Below are positions 8,662 through 18,415 of a DNA stretch of 47,996 bases, one piece after another. The position numbers and the translations under genes were made by a program. The DNA is from Paenibacillus sp. MAEPY2 (GTDB taxonomy: Bacteria; Bacillota; Bacilli; Paenibacillales; Paenibacillaceae): contig NZ_AWUK01000015.1 of the NCBI RefSeq assembly GCF_000499205.1, positions 1 through 47,996 of the forward strand. Direction: 5' to 3'. The notes under the pieces are model-generated. The model made no database searches. It worked only from the letters and a program-made list of their open reading frames with translations, and had not been told where the DNA came from. Position 1 is the stretch's first letter, and each line of letters starts with the position of its first letter.

Positions 8662-9705
8662 TTACTGTGCGGGTTGCTTGGTATCTAGCTCGTCACCACT
8701 TGCCGTTTTGTCTTCGGCTCCGGTAGTGCTGCCTTCTTCTTGAGCAGGAGGATGAATGATATCTTGAATGTATTGCTTAAGTTTTTCTTCATTGGTTACC
8801 GACAGCACCTCAGCTCCGCCTGGTGTACGCTCTTCCTTGAGCATTTTCATTGGCGGAATTTGCTCGCTGCCGTTCATGCTGCTCTGATATCCGAGTCCGC
8901 CCAGCTTCCACATGTCGGAGAGGGTCAGATTGGTATCTACATAAGGATTGACTTCTTCCAGAATGGAAGGCAGCTTGGCAATTGTTGTCGTTGACTGCAT
9001 TTTCGCTGCTACAGCTTTGAGGAATTCACGCTGCCGCTCGGAGCGGGCATAATCCGACATGGCATCATGACGGAAACGAACGTACATGAGAGCTGTATCG
9101 CCATCCAAATGCTGATAGCCTTTTTTTAGATCAATATCGTATTCATTATTGTCCGCTTTACTTGTATAATGCATGTCCTTCTCTACGTCAAAATCCACAC
9201 CGCCAACAGCGTCCACCAATTTGATGAATCCCTGGAAATCGGTGTACACATAATACTGGATAGGGATACCCAGCAGGTCTCCTGCAGCTTTCATTGCCAC
9301 GTTGGGGCCATGGGTGATGGCAGTATTGATTCGTTCCTTGCCGTACCCGTCAATATTGACGTATGTGTCGCGCAGAATGGAGAATAAATTGATTTTTTTG
9401 GTGAGTGGGTCAAGGGAAACGACCATCATGCTGTCAGAACGGGGAACTTCCCCCTTCTCCAGCCCGCGGGCATCGACACCCATAACGAGAATATTGACCG
9501 TTTCGGTGCCTTCCCATTTTGGAGGATCCGGTGTACTTACTTTTTCAACATTTTCGATACCGGCAAACGGCGATTTGTCGCCTTCCTTTTGCAAGCCATT
9601 CAACTGATTGAGAATAGAACCGAAATAAAATGCCGCAGCGCCCCCAACAATCAGCACGAAGGCGGCAAGAGAAATCCAAATGGTTCTCTTCGTCTTTCTG
9701 GTCAT
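8662..9705 (-). CDS. LytR-CpsA-Psr (LCP) family cell-wall glycopolymer transferase
   Basis: A 347-residue membrane-anchored protein. One N-terminal membrane segment (about residues 9-30) precedes an extracellular LCP domain with ILVMGVDARG, RSDSMMVVSLDP, SILRDTYV, GKERINTAI and GGVDFDVEKDM, and a later MYVRFRHDAMSDYARSERQR stretch carrying the conserved arginines. LCP enzymes move wall polymers from lipid carriers to peptidoglycan. The acidic, Thr/Ser-rich C-terminal tail (about 310-347) is low complexity. The gene stands alone. Confidence 0.92.
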   Translation of the reverse strand: MTRKTKRTIWISLAAFVLIVGGAAAFYFGSILNQLNGLQKEGDKSPFAGIENVEKVSTPDPPKWEGTETVNILVMGVDARGLEKGEVPRSDSMMVVSLDPLTKKINLFSILRDTYVNIDGYGKERINTAITHGPNVAMKAAGDLLGIPIQYYVYTDFQGFIKLVDAVGGVDFDVEKDMHYTSKADNNEYDIDLKKGYQHLDGDTALMYVRFRHDAMSDYARSERQREFLKAVAAKMQSTTTIAKLPSILEEVNPYVDTNLTLSDMWKLGGLGYQSSMNGSEQIPPMKMLKEERTPGGAEVLSVTNEEKLKQYIQDIIHPPAQEEGSTTGAEDKTASGDELDTKQPAQ

Positions 9706-9830
9706 GCTAGCTCTCCTTTGTATTCAAAATAAATGAAGATGAGTCCGATTTGATCTAGCCCGGGCTTTCCGTACACGACATTTCTGTGAGATGCAACAGA
9801 GGACGCGGCCTCAGACTATTTTTTTAAAGC

Positions 9831-9860
9831 TTGCTGAATTTTGACTGATACTATTATAAT
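9831..9860 (+). promoter_or_regulatory. Probable promoter of the ABC exporter operon
   Basis: TTGCTG at 9831-9836 and TATAAT at 9855-9860 are separated by 18 bases, in the 205-base divergent spacer between the LCP gene and the ABC operon. Confidence 0.5.
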
Positions 9861-9910
9861 TTCTTTTTGGGCTACAAGCAATTTCAACAAAATCCAAGTG
9901 AGGTATAATC

Positions 9911-10957
9911 ATGCTGGCGATTGATGTCAAAGATTTGCGCAAGTCGTTTAGCGTCCAGAAAAGCCGAGGAGGGCTCAAGGGCGCATTCCAAGACCTGTTT
10001 GCACGTCAATACCAGGAGGTATTGGCTGTAAATGATATTTCATTTCAGATTCCGCAGGGCGAAATATGCGGATATATTGGGGAGAACGGTGCCGGTAAAT
10101 CAACAACGATCAAGATGTTGACCGGCATTTTGGTGCCTACTTCAGGGCAGATATCGGTTGGTGGATATGTTCCGTATCAGGAACGTGAGAAGTTTGTACA
10201 GAATATTGGTGTCGTATTTGGTCAACGCAGCCAACTATGGTGGGATATCGGTGTCATTGAGTCCTTCCATCTGCTGCGCAAGGTGTATCGTGTAGGTGAG
10301 GTCGATTTTCGCAAACGTCTGGATGAACTGGTTGAGCGGTTACAGCTTCAGGATCTGCTGAATCGTCCGGTTCGCAAGCTCAGTCTTGGACAGCGTATGC
10401 GCTGTGAACTGGTCGCTGCACTGCTGCACAATCCGGATATTGTTTTCCTGGATGAGCCAACCATTGGTCTGGATATTGTCGTGAAATCGGAAATTCGTGA
10501 ATTCCTGAAAGACATGAACAAGGAACACGGAACAACCATTTTGCTGACTACCCATGATCTGCAGGACATCGAAGCGTTATGCTCAAGAGTTATTATGCTC
10601 GATGCAGGCAATATCATTTATGATGGCGGTTTGGATCATCTGAAGTCCCAGTGGGGCAAGGAACGGGAAATCCGATTCAAGTTCGGCACGGGTCACACCA
10701 TGGAGCAAATGCTGGAATGGACTGCTGCACTGCCTGTTCGCTGGACGGTGGAGAATGAACTGTCCGCATCGGTCTGGATTCCACTTGAACTCAATGTGTC
10801 GGATGTGCTTGGGCGTGTTGTTGGACAGGCAGATATTACCGATATTCAGATTATTGAGATTAACACGGATGAGATCGTGCGCAGTATTTACCAATCCGGT
10901 TCCGCTGAGCGTCCCGAGATTGTGGGAGCCGGGAACGGAACGGTGGGTGTATCCTAA
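9911..10957 (+). CDS. ABC transporter ATP-binding protein (ABC-2 exporter)
   Basis: A 348-residue ATPase. Seen: Walker A GENGAGKSTTIKM near residue 57, a Q-loop region GVVFGQRSQLWWDI, signature LSLGQRMRCEL (usual LSGGQ replaced by LSLGQ, as in several ABC-2 ATPases), Walker B IVFLDEPTIGLD and switch histidine TTHDLQDIE. A C-terminal extension follows the nucleotide-binding domain. It is the first gene of a three-gene operon with two permeases one and four bases downstream. The substrate is unknown; this LSLGQ subgroup with paired six-segment permeases is usually annotated as an uncharacterised ABC-2 exporter. Confidence 0.93.
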   Translation: MLAIDVKDLRKSFSVQKSRGGLKGAFQDLFARQYQEVLAVNDISFQIPQGEICGYIGENGAGKSTTIKMLTGILVPTSGQISVGGYVPYQEREKFVQNIGVVFGQRSQLWWDIGVIESFHLLRKVYRVGEVDFRKRLDELVERLQLQDLLNRPVRKLSLGQRMRCELVAALLHNPDIVFLDEPTIGLDIVVKSEIREFLKDMNKEHGTTILLTTHDLQDIEALCSRVIMLDAGNIIYDGGLDHLKSQWGKEREIRFKFGTGHTMEQMLEWTAALPVRWTVENELSASVWIPLELNVSDVLGRVVGQADITDIQIIEINTDEIVRSIYQSGSAERPEIVGAGNGTVGVS

Positions 10958-10958
10958 G

Positions 10959-11753
10959 ATGAATAGTGCATTTTTTGATTTTATGCGCATCCGGTTCCTG
11001 ACGATGCTTGCATACCGGGTGAATTATTATTCCGGCATTTTGATATATACGCTGAATATCGGCGTGTATTACTTTACCTGGCAAGCCATTTACGGCAGTA
11101 GTGGTGAACTGGGCGGTTTTACGGCAGCTCAGATGACGACTTATGTGGCGGTATCGTGGATGGCGCGTGCGTTTTATTTTAACAACCTAGACCGGGAAAT
11201 AGCCACAGACATTCGGGATGGCTCCATTGCCATTCAATTTATAAGACCGATCAATTATGTCATGGTCAAAATGATGCAGGGTCTGGGTGAAGGGATTTTC
11301 CGTTTCCTGCTGCTCATGATTCCGGGAATGCTCATTGCCATTCTGTTGTTCCCGGTTGAACTGCCCACGGCGCCGTCCGCGTGGATTGGTTTTCTGGTCA
11401 TGCTGTTCTTCAGTTTCCTTATTAACTCCCAGATTAATGTCATTACGGGACTGGCCGCATTCTTTGTGGAAAACAATGAGGGCATGATGCGCATGAAACG
11501 CGTCGTGGTTGATCTGTTCTCCGGTCTGATTATCCCAATCAGCCTCTATCCGGGCTGGATGTCCGCAGTGATGAAAGTATTGCCTTTTCAGGCCATTACC
11601 TATCTGCCCGGCTCCGTCTTCACCGGAAGAGTGGAAGGCACTGGCATCTGGAGTGTACTCGGCATTCAGGTGTTCTGGTTTGTCATACTGCTCATTCCGA
11701 TGATGCTGATCTGGCGTCAGGCGCGCAAGCGTCTGTTCGTGCAAGGAGGGTAA
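10959..11753 (+). CDS. ABC-2 family permease 1
   Basis: A 264-residue membrane protein with about six hydrophobic segments, of the ABC2_membrane_6 (formerly DUF990) type. An in-frame extension lies inside the ATPase gene; ATG 10959, one base after the ATPase stop, is the sensible start and implies translational coupling. Hydrophobic segments include the stretch at about 175-195 and the last 25 residues. Probably forms a heterodimer with the next permease. Confidence 0.87.
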   Translation: MNSAFFDFMRIRFLTMLAYRVNYYSGILIYTLNIGVYYFTWQAIYGSSGELGGFTAAQMTTYVAVSWMARAFYFNNLDREIATDIRDGSIAIQFIRPINYVMVKMMQGLGEGIFRFLLLMIPGMLIAILLFPVELPTAPSAWIGFLVMLFFSFLINSQINVITGLAAFFVENNEGMMRMKRVVVDLFSGLIIPISLYPGWMSAVMKVLPFQAITYLPGSVFTGRVEGTGIWSVLGIQVFWFVILLIPMMLIWRQARKRLFVQGG

Positions 11754-11757
11754 CCAA

Positions 11758-12543
11758 GTGTACTATTTGGGTCTGATCTGGGAATATTTAAAAAATTACA
11801 TGAAAACACGTCTCACGTACCGCGCCGACTTTTGGGTCGAGATCCTTTCGGATTTGCTGTTTCAGGCAACCAATCTGATCTTCATCTTTGTAGTTTTCCG
11901 ACATACGGATAATTTGGGCGGCTGGAGTGAGAGTGAAGTCCTTTTTGTCTATGGATATTTTATGGTGCCTTACGGCATCTTCAGTTGCTTTATCAATCTG
12001 TGGGGGTTCAGTGAACGGTATATTGTCAAAGGTGAGATGGATCGCATATTGACTCGGCCTGCCCATAACCTGTTCCAGATTTTACTTGAAAATGTGGACC
12101 CGCCCGCTCTCGTTGGTTCGTTTATTGGCCTAATTATTATGGGCATTAGTGGTGCGGAGATGGGGCTTGCACTGGAGTGGTGGCATATTCCGGCCCTCAT
12201 TATTCTTGCTCTGAGTTCCGTGTTAATCTATGCAGGAATCTATATCACCTTAACGTCGTTGTCTTTCTATTCGGACGCGCCTACAGGCATCCTGCCATTA
12301 ATGTACAACATTCAGGGATATGGACGTTATCCGGTAACCATCTATAACCGTGCAATTCAGGTCCTGTTAACATGGGTCATTCCGTTTGCTTTTGTGGGCA
12401 TTTATCCCGCAGCTCTGTTCCTGGAACGAACGGAAATGCATCGTATGGCGATGCTGACACCTGTGATGGGGTTAGTGTTTGGCTCTATGGGCCTTCTGCT
12501 CTGGAACTATGGCGTGAAGAAGTATCGCGGAGCAGGATCATAA
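11758..12543 (+). CDS. ABC-2 family permease 2
   Basis: A 261-residue membrane protein, about six segments, homologous in layout to the preceding permease (similar RADFWVEILSDLLFQ and RILTRPAHNLFQ regions). The start is GTG at 11758, preceded by AAGGAGGG and four bases after the previous stop. Second membrane half of the exporter. Confidence 0.88.
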   Translation: MYYLGLIWEYLKNYMKTRLTYRADFWVEILSDLLFQATNLIFIFVVFRHTDNLGGWSESEVLFVYGYFMVPYGIFSCFINLWGFSERYIVKGEMDRILTRPAHNLFQILLENVDPPALVGSFIGLIIMGISGAEMGLALEWWHIPALIILALSSVLIYAGIYITLTSLSFYSDAPTGILPLMYNIQGYGRYPVTIYNRAIQVLLTWVIPFAFVGIYPAALFLERTEMHRMAMLTPVMGLVFGSMGLLLWNYGVKKYRGAGS

Positions 12544-12589
12544 CTGAAGCCCTTTACGGAAGCATAGACGAAATAAAGGAGGAAATGAG

Positions 12590-13054
12590 ATGACATTAAC
12601 CGAAGGAAAGTTGGCACCAGACTTCGAACTTCCGTCCAGTACGGGAGAGACGGTAAAGCTCTCGGATTATCGCGGGCAGCGGGTGTTGATATATTTTTAC
12701 CCAAAGGATATGACTTCGTCCTGCACCCAGCAGGCATGTGATTTCCGTGATCGTCATGAGGAATTCAAGGGGTTAAATACAGTTATTCTGGGGATTAGTG
12801 TTGATCCGATGAAGCAGCACGACAAATTCATTGCCAAATACGGCTTGCCATTCATCTTGTTGTCAGACGAAGAACATCAGGTTGCCGAGCAATACGGCGT
12901 ATGGCAGCTCAAGAAGTTGTATGGCAAGGAATATATGGGGATGGTACGCTCCACGTTCCTTATTGATGAAGAGGGTGTCCTTCTGAAGTCGTGGTCGAAA
13001 GTGAGAGTCAAAGGACATATTGAAGCTGCGCTGGAAGCGGTAAGGGAGTTATAA
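12590..13054 (+). CDS. bcp: Thioredoxin-dependent thiol peroxidase, Bcp/PrxQ type
   Basis: A 154-residue one-domain peroxiredoxin that reduces hydroperoxides in the cytoplasm. Seen: APDFELPSSTGETVKLSDYRG, the active site YFYPKDMTSSCTQQACDFRD with peroxidatic Cys in SCT and the PrxQ second Cys five residues on, and STFLIDEEG. The usual TPGCTTEAC motif reads TSSCTQQAC here; the Pro-x-x-x-Thr/Ser-x-x-Cys pattern is kept. ATG follows AAAGGAGG. A terminator follows closely, so it is the end of this transcription unit. Confidence 0.95.
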   Translation: MTLTEGKLAPDFELPSSTGETVKLSDYRGQRVLIYFYPKDMTSSCTQQACDFRDRHEEFKGLNTVILGISVDPMKQHDKFIAKYGLPFILLSDEEHQVAEQYGVWQLKKLYGKEYMGMVRSTFLIDEEGVLLKSWSKVRVKGHIEAALEAVREL

Positions 13055-13063
13055 AAAAATATT

Positions 13064-13106
13064 AAAGGCTGTGCTCGCGGATTCTGACGTGAACACAGCC
13101 TTTTTT
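13064..13106. terminator. Bidirectional terminator between bcp and the second ger operon
   Basis: AAAGGCTGTG at 13064 pairs with CACAGCCTTT at 13094, followed by a T-run on the plus strand and preceded by A-rich bases. It sits between convergent genes and overlaps the last GerB stop. Confidence 0.85.
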
Positions 13107-14226
13107 ATGTAGAAACACGATCAGAATTTGTCTGGTTGTTCTTGCCAGAACGGATCTTATGAACCAGTAGAAGGAGGAGCGGAATGATAAAACATACGGT
13201 TATATCCCAATCCACCCAGGCAGGCATAATGGTTTCAATATAAAAAATGACATTGGGAGAAATCAGGATGGACAATGAAAACATGAGCAGGGATGAAGGG
13301 AGAATGAGTGGTTTGTATGTTTTTAACCGAAACAGCTGAGCTAGTCCGATCACAAAAGCAAACATGTACAGCAGGCTTTTAAAATAGGTTGCAATTAACC
13401 AGGCAGTAGCCATGAAGGCTTCAATACGCTCAAAAAAGTTGCCGAGATTAATTTTTTGAGACAGGGTGTAGGAAATGAAAATGTTATGCTGGGTCAGAAA
13501 AGGTCCTACAACCATAAGGGAAAACAATAACAGCACACATAGTAGCAGACCTCCACAGAAAGTGGCAAGCAACAGATCTCGTTTAACGTGTGACCCTGAC
13601 GTCACATAAGGAAGAATCATCGTAATTACGATCAGTTCCCCGAAGGAGGTAAATGCTCCGCGAATTACGGTTTCAACCAAATGGACCCAGCTGCTGCTCA
13701 GGAATGGTCGCAGATGTGAAGCGTCTATTTTGGGAAGCAGCCCCACGAACAGGAGAGCCATAAAGACAACAACAATAGGAGTCAATAGTTCACTCGTTGC
13801 CCCCATGGTTTGCAACCCTTTCATTAGGCCCCAGATTAGCGCACACAAGAGCATAATTAAAATAACACGGATGGGGGTTTCGAGGTAGATTTGAGTCGTC
13901 ATGAAGTCTCCAACCTCACGGATACAGATGGCAGCGCCAATGGCGAAATAGAACAGGTAACCAGCAGACAAGATCGATCCAATCCATGGACCAAGCAATT
14001 TCTGGCAAATCTCAATTAAAGATTGTTCAGGGTAGGTTTGATGTAGTTTGTAAAAGATCCAAATGATAAATAGACCGATAGGCTGGCTGAGGAAAGAACA
14101 TATCCATGCATCCTGTTTGCCCAAGGTTGTGACCAATGAAGGATAGATCAGAATCATATCCCCAACCATGACAAGAAAGGTAAGCAGGGCAAATTGCCGA
14201 ATGGTTATTTTATCTTTAATAATCAT
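13105..14226 (-). CDS. GerB family germination permease, second copy in operon
   Basis: A 373-residue membrane permease of the GerB family. Opening IRQFALLTFLVMVGDMILIYPS and the QDAWICSFLSQPIG block match the preceding GerB of the same operon, so this is a tandem duplicate. ATG 14226 follows AAAGGAGG. Last gene of the A-C-D-B-B operon. A receptor with two alternative B subunits could respond to more than one germinant. Confidence 0.92.
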   Translation of the reverse strand: MIIKDKITIRQFALLTFLVMVGDMILIYPSLVTTLGKQDAWICSFLSQPIGLFIIWIFYKLHQTYPEQSLIEICQKLLGPWIGSILSAGYLFYFAIGAAICIREVGDFMTTQIYLETPIRVILIMLLCALIWGLMKGLQTMGATSELLTPIVVVFMALLFVGLLPKIDASHLRPFLSSSWVHLVETVIRGAFTSFGELIVITMILPYVTSGSHVKRDLLLATFCGGLLLCVLLLFSLMVVGPFLTQHNIFISYTLSQKINLGNFFERIEAFMATAWLIATYFKSLLYMFAFVIGLAQLFRLKTYKPLILPSSLLMFSLSILISPNVIFYIETIMPAWVDWDITVCFIIPLLLLLVHKIRSGKNNQTNSDRVST

Positions 14227-14277
14227 GGTCTCTATCCTCCTTTCTAATCGACAGCTAACAGAGGCATCGATATTATG

Positions 14278-15384
14278 CTATCCGGAAGACTTTGTTTTCC
14301 ATCCTTTTTTGAACGTATGCACCAACAATAATAATCCAGGAAAAATAATACATAATGTGGTGTCCCAATCTACCCAGTATGGAACGACGGTAATGACAAT
14401 GAAAGTCAAATTGGGCGAGACCAAATTGGCAAGGGCAAATACTAACAAGGATGTTGGCAAGATAAGCATGCGATACTGCTTGAGCCTGAATAATTCGGCA
14501 CACCCAACAATAAATGCATACAAATACACTATTGCTTTGACATACGTGGAGATTAGCCAGGAAGAAGCCATAATGGCTTCGATCCGTTCAAAGAAGCCAC
14601 CTATATTAATCTTCTGAGATAAAACAAAGGAAGCATAAATATTATGCTGTGTAAGGAAAGCGCCTAGAACGAGCAAGGAGATGGTAACCAGGATCGCAAG
14701 CAATAGGTTTCCAGCTCCTGCTGACAAAAGTACGTCCCGGGTCTGGTGCGCCTGTTTTATTGTGTAAGGAAGAACCATCATAATGGGAATCAGTTCACCT
14801 ACCGGATATATGATACTCACGAGAGTTCCCTGAAGGATGGGAACGACGCTAGTGTCCTTCAAAGGTTTCAAATTGCTGGGATCAATCTGGGGCAGCAGAG
14901 AGAGTGCAAGTACAAAAATAAATACGATTAGGATAGGCATCAGTAATTCACTGCTGCGTCCTATTGTCTCTAAGCCATGATACAGGCCCCAGCCCAAGGT
15001 GATGACAAACATCAGAATGATAACTCGAATTGGAGTATATTGAAAAATTTGAGACGTGATGAAGTCTCCGACTTCTCTGGTATGGGCTGAAGCCCCTATG
15101 GCAAAAAAGAAAAGGTAAAATACGGAAATTAAAGAACCTGGCCAAAATCCCAGGATACTGCGCAGAATCTGTATCAGATTTTTCTCTGGATACAAGCTGC
15201 ATAACTTTAAGTACATTAGCATGAGCAGCATTCCGAGTGGAACGCCGATAAGAGCACATATCCAGGAATCCTGTTTGGCATAGGAAGTGATAACCGAAGG
15301 ATAGATCAGCATCATATCCCCGACCACCATCATGAATATAAGGGTGGACAATTGTCTTATTCCGATGCGGCCCTGTTCAAGCAT
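14278..15384 (-). CDS. GerB family germination permease, first copy in operon
   Basis: A 368-residue GerB permease with about ten membrane segments, clearly paralogous to the following gene (IRQLSTLIFMMVVGDMMLIY, KQDSWICALIGVPLG, NIYASFVLSQKINIGGFFER). AAGGAGG at 15400-15394 favours ATG 15384 over the in-frame GTG at 15393. Separated by 51 bases from the next GerB gene. Confidence 0.92.
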   Translation of the reverse strand: MLEQGRIGIRQLSTLIFMMVVGDMMLIYPSVITSYAKQDSWICALIGVPLGMLLMLMYLKLCSLYPEKNLIQILRSILGFWPGSLISVFYLFFFAIGASAHTREVGDFITSQIFQYTPIRVIILMFVITLGWGLYHGLETIGRSSELLMPILIVFIFVLALSLLPQIDPSNLKPLKDTSVVPILQGTLVSIIYPVGELIPIMMVLPYTIKQAHQTRDVLLSAGAGNLLLAILVTISLLVLGAFLTQHNIYASFVLSQKINIGGFFERIEAIMASSWLISTYVKAIVYLYAFIVGCAELFRLKQYRMLILPTSLLVFALANLVSPNLTFIVITVVPYWVDWDTTLCIIFPGLLLLVHTFKKGWKTKSSG

Positions 15385-15405
15385 AATGTCCACCTCCTTT
15401 TTTTC

Positions 15406-15642
15406 CTAAGTTCCAGTCAAGTGTGCTAAAAATTGATTTACCGGTTCATAGATCCAGATGATGAGATAAAGCGGACTGGGGAATTCCCACAAATTGACCG
15501 CAAATACACTGAGGAAGGTAGCCAAGAGCAGCAAGGCACTGTACACAATAGTTTCTTTCCATTCCTTACGACGGATGAGTCCAGGCAGATCGAACCACCC
15601 AATGAGCCCTGCAGTCACAATGACACTAAGTGTAAGTAGCAC
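15406..15642 (-). CDS. Small two-helix germinant receptor D-type subunit
   Basis: A 78-residue membrane protein with two hydrophobic helices (about 3-17 and 31-50) and an amphipathic C-terminus. It starts at GTG 15642, six bases after the gerC stop, and ends 22 bases before the next gerB start. Several ger operons in Bacillus carry a short two-helix D subunit that modulates receptor activity; position, size and topology fit, though sequence identity was not tested. Confidence 0.7.
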   Translation of the reverse strand: MLLTLSVIVTAGLIGWFDLPGLIRRKEWKETIVYSALLLLATFLSVFAVNLWEFPSPLYLIIWIYEPVNQFLAHLTGT

Positions 15643-15648
15643 CCTGTC

Positions 15649-16851
15649 TCACTCCCTAATTTGATCTTTGAACGAATCATCCAGTGTGCCTACACGTTTG
15701 ATTTGCACATTGATATCGTAATGAACATCCAGATTTTCGAGATATTCGTCCCAATCCTTTTCCACCTTTTTAAAAAACTTGGGATCCGAGTGATAGACCT
15801 CTTGCCCAAACCCGAATATATCGACATGAAATTTGCGCTGTACCGATTTAATGGATTCTTGCATCAGATCTTTAAGTCGTTCCTCACTGTCTCGTTCCAG
15901 TTCCTTGAGGACTTTCATTGAACCAATTTTAATTCCGCATTCCACGGCACCAATAGATGATACATTTTTTATCTTAATGTCGATTACAGGGTGTCCCGCA
16001 ACGACTTTTGCTTTGCGTTTGGTTGTTGTTCGAAGTGTTTTAAAGGTCACATAACCATCCTTTCGACAAGGAAGATGACCGATCGTGGATACCACATTGT
16101 TTCGAATATAGTTATATCCCTTGGATTCATCCTCTGTTAGCCAACCAACCAATTTGTCTCCCTTGAATACGGACAATCCGGTTGAATTTAAGCTTGCGGG
16201 AGACTTGATTGTCGCAATATTAGCTTGACTGCCACTTTTGTCCGCTTCACCAACAACCTCAACCCCTGTGATTACCGGCTGTATTCCGGGAGAAAGGATA
16301 TATTCCATTAATTGATCCCCGGTTACGGTTGTAGTGGGTGACCAGGTCTTGGTGGATACATCCAGTGAATTAAACATCTTTTCTGCAGGTAAGTTCTCAA
16401 GTGGTGTTAGCACGTCAAGTACTTTGGAGGCTGTTGTGTTACGTGCAACCATGACGTAATAATCAGGACGGACGGTAGGTTCACGCATTAATGCTTCAGT
16501 AATGTCGTAAATCCCGACTTTCCGTGCATACTCTTCACCAATGACCATCACACGGATATGCGCCATGAAAATGCGGCGTGGGCTTGATTGTGTTAACTTT
16601 TGAATGGCTTCAAACAGTGTAGGGGCAGAAGCCTGATACTGAGTCACTGGCGTTCCTTTACCACCCCCTGACTTGGAGGATACTTCATTTGGAACAACAA
16701 CCTGGGCACTCACCTTGATCATGTCTCCATCCTTGTCCACACCAAGACCCAGCATGATGCCAAGTTCATTGAGTTCCTGTCGATCCCAGCATCCGGTAAG
16801 GAGAGGGAGCAGAACGGCAAAAGATAGAATCAATTGTAGACATTTGTTCAT
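15649..16851 (-). CDS. Ger(x)C family spore germination lipoprotein
   Basis: A 400-residue germinant receptor C subunit. Signal peptide with lipobox LLTGC at about 18-22 followed by WDRQELNELGIMLGLGVDKDGD. Start ATG 16851 behind AAGGAG. Follows the GerA gene by 18 bases. Anchored outside the spore inner membrane; it has the same type of opening as the C subunit of the first operon, but the bodies diverge. Confidence 0.94.
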   Translation of the reverse strand: MNKCLQLILSFAVLLPLLTGCWDRQELNELGIMLGLGVDKDGDMIKVSAQVVVPNEVSSKSGGGKGTPVTQYQASAPTLFEAIQKLTQSSPRRIFMAHIRVMVIGEEYARKVGIYDITEALMREPTVRPDYYVMVARNTTASKVLDVLTPLENLPAEKMFNSLDVSTKTWSPTTTVTGDQLMEYILSPGIQPVITGVEVVGEADKSGSQANIATIKSPASLNSTGLSVFKGDKLVGWLTEDESKGYNYIRNNVVSTIGHLPCRKDGYVTFKTLRTTTKRKAKVVAGHPVIDIKIKNVSSIGAVECGIKIGSMKVLKELERDSEERLKDLMQESIKSVQRKFHVDIFGFGQEVYHSDPKFFKKVEKDWDEYLENLDVHYDINVQIKRVGTLDDSFKDQIRE

Positions 16852-16869
16852 ACACGTTCTCCTTACCGA

Positions 16870-18381
16870 TTATCGCTTCGTTTTTTTGTTTGCCTGTCTG
16901 GTTACGTTCGGAGTTCCGGTAGAGATCGGACGGGTTTTCATCCGGGACCAAGGCACGCGGAAAATGGTATCTTTGAGGTCTTTCCCGATATAAGGTGCAA
17001 ACGGGGACATATAAGACACACCAAAGGATCTTAAACTGCATAGATGGGTTACCGTAATCAGCAGAACCATCAGAATCCCGTAGAAACCAAAGGCCGCAGC
17101 TAGAATCATCAGGACAAAACGCAGAATCCGTACAGAGATGGAAAGTCCATTTTCCGGAATAACATAACTGGATATCGCTGTAATGGATACGATAATAACC
17201 ATGGCAGCCGATACAACGCCTGCATCTACTGCGGCCTGACCAATAACAAGGGTACCCACAATGGAAACGGCCTGACCGACAGTCTTCGGAATCCGGATGC
17301 CGGCTTCACGCAAAATTTCATAGGTTAGCTCCATTAAGATGGCTTCAATGAATGCCGGGAATGGAACACCTTCACGCTGAGCTGCCAGACTAATAAGCAG
17401 GTTGGTAGGCAGCATTTCCTGGTGAAAGGTAGTAATAGCAATATAAAAGGATGGAGCGAGCAGTGCGATAAAGAAAGCCAGATAACGGATTAGTCGAATT
17501 AATGAACTGATGTCGGCACGTTGGTAGTAATCTTCGGGAGACTGAAAGAAATGAACAAACAGGGCAGGGACAAGCAGTACGAAAGGAGTTCCGTCTATAA
17601 TGATCGCTACCCGACCTTCAAGCAGTGCAGCACATACGCTGTCTGGTCGCTCACTGTTATAAACCGTAGGGAAGATCGTACCTGTTTTGTCCTGTATGAG
17701 TTCCTCGATATATCCGCTTTCCAGAATAGCGTCAATATCAATCTCATCCAGTCTGCGCCGCAGTTCTTTTACAACCTCTTGATCAACGATATCCTCCAGA
17801 TATACCACTGCTACCCTGGTGTTCGTGACTCGACCAAGCTCCCTTTCCTCAATCCAGAGATGGGGGTCTCGAATTCGTTTGCGAATTAAGCCTGTATTTG
17901 TACGTAAGTTTTCATTGAAGCCTTCCATAGGCCCTCGAACAACGGTCTGGGAGATCGGTTCACCGACGGGACGGTCTTCCCAGCCTGCTGCTGCAATTTT
18001 CAGGCCCTGAGTGGAACCTTCTAGGAGCACAACGGCAAAGCCCGCCAGAAGGGCATCAAGAATGTCTTTCATCTCATCAATTAATAACACGTTACTGGCC
18101 GCTAGCACGTCATTCTGGAGATAGACCAGATGCTCATTATCCTCCGAAAACTCAGGTATCTCCCGGGTCTGTAACAAGGATTCCAGGATGGAACGATTGA
18201 TAATCTGCACATCCACCATTCCATCGATGTACAACATGACAGAAGGCCATTTTTGCAAACATTGCAGTGGGCGAACCATCAAGTCTTTGCTATTCCCCAT
18301 CACTTGGTTGCAGTAATCTATATTATCCGTAAGATTCGGAGATATCGTCTGATCCTGACTGCTCTGCGATGCTGTACTCAT
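16870..18381 (-). CDS. GerA family spore germination protein (A subunit)
   Basis: A 503-residue A subunit. The soluble N-terminal half carries MLYIDGMVDVQIINRSILE and GPMEGFNENLRTNTGLIRKR. The C-terminal half has the membrane domain with FVLLVPALFVHFFQSPEDYY, PSFYIAITTFHQEMLP and KTVGQAVSIVGTLVIGQAA. First gene of the A-C-D-B-B operon, 35 bases downstream of a very good sigma-G promoter. Confidence 0.95.
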   Translation of the reverse strand: MSTASQSSQDQTISPNLTDNIDYCNQVMGNSKDLMVRPLQCLQKWPSVMLYIDGMVDVQIINRSILESLLQTREIPEFSEDNEHLVYLQNDVLAASNVLLIDEMKDILDALLAGFAVVLLEGSTQGLKIAAAGWEDRPVGEPISQTVVRGPMEGFNENLRTNTGLIRKRIRDPHLWIEERELGRVTNTRVAVVYLEDIVDQEVVKELRRRLDEIDIDAILESGYIEELIQDKTGTIFPTVYNSERPDSVCAALLEGRVAIIIDGTPFVLLVPALFVHFFQSPEDYYQRADISSLIRLIRYLAFFIALLAPSFYIAITTFHQEMLPTNLLISLAAQREGVPFPAFIEAILMELTYEILREAGIRIPKTVGQAVSIVGTLVIGQAAVDAGVVSAAMVIIVSITAISSYVIPENGLSISVRILRFVLMILAAAFGFYGILMVLLITVTHLCSLRSFGVSYMSPFAPYIGKDLKDTIFRVPWSRMKTRPISTGTPNVTRQANKKTKR

Positions 18382-18415
18382 TCCTTCACCCCTTATACAC
18401 CCTATATTTGCAAAT

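Noticed and set aside
10755..10958. N-terminal extension of ABC permease 1
   Set aside because: Entirely inside the ATPase gene in another frame; the permease starts with ATG 10959.
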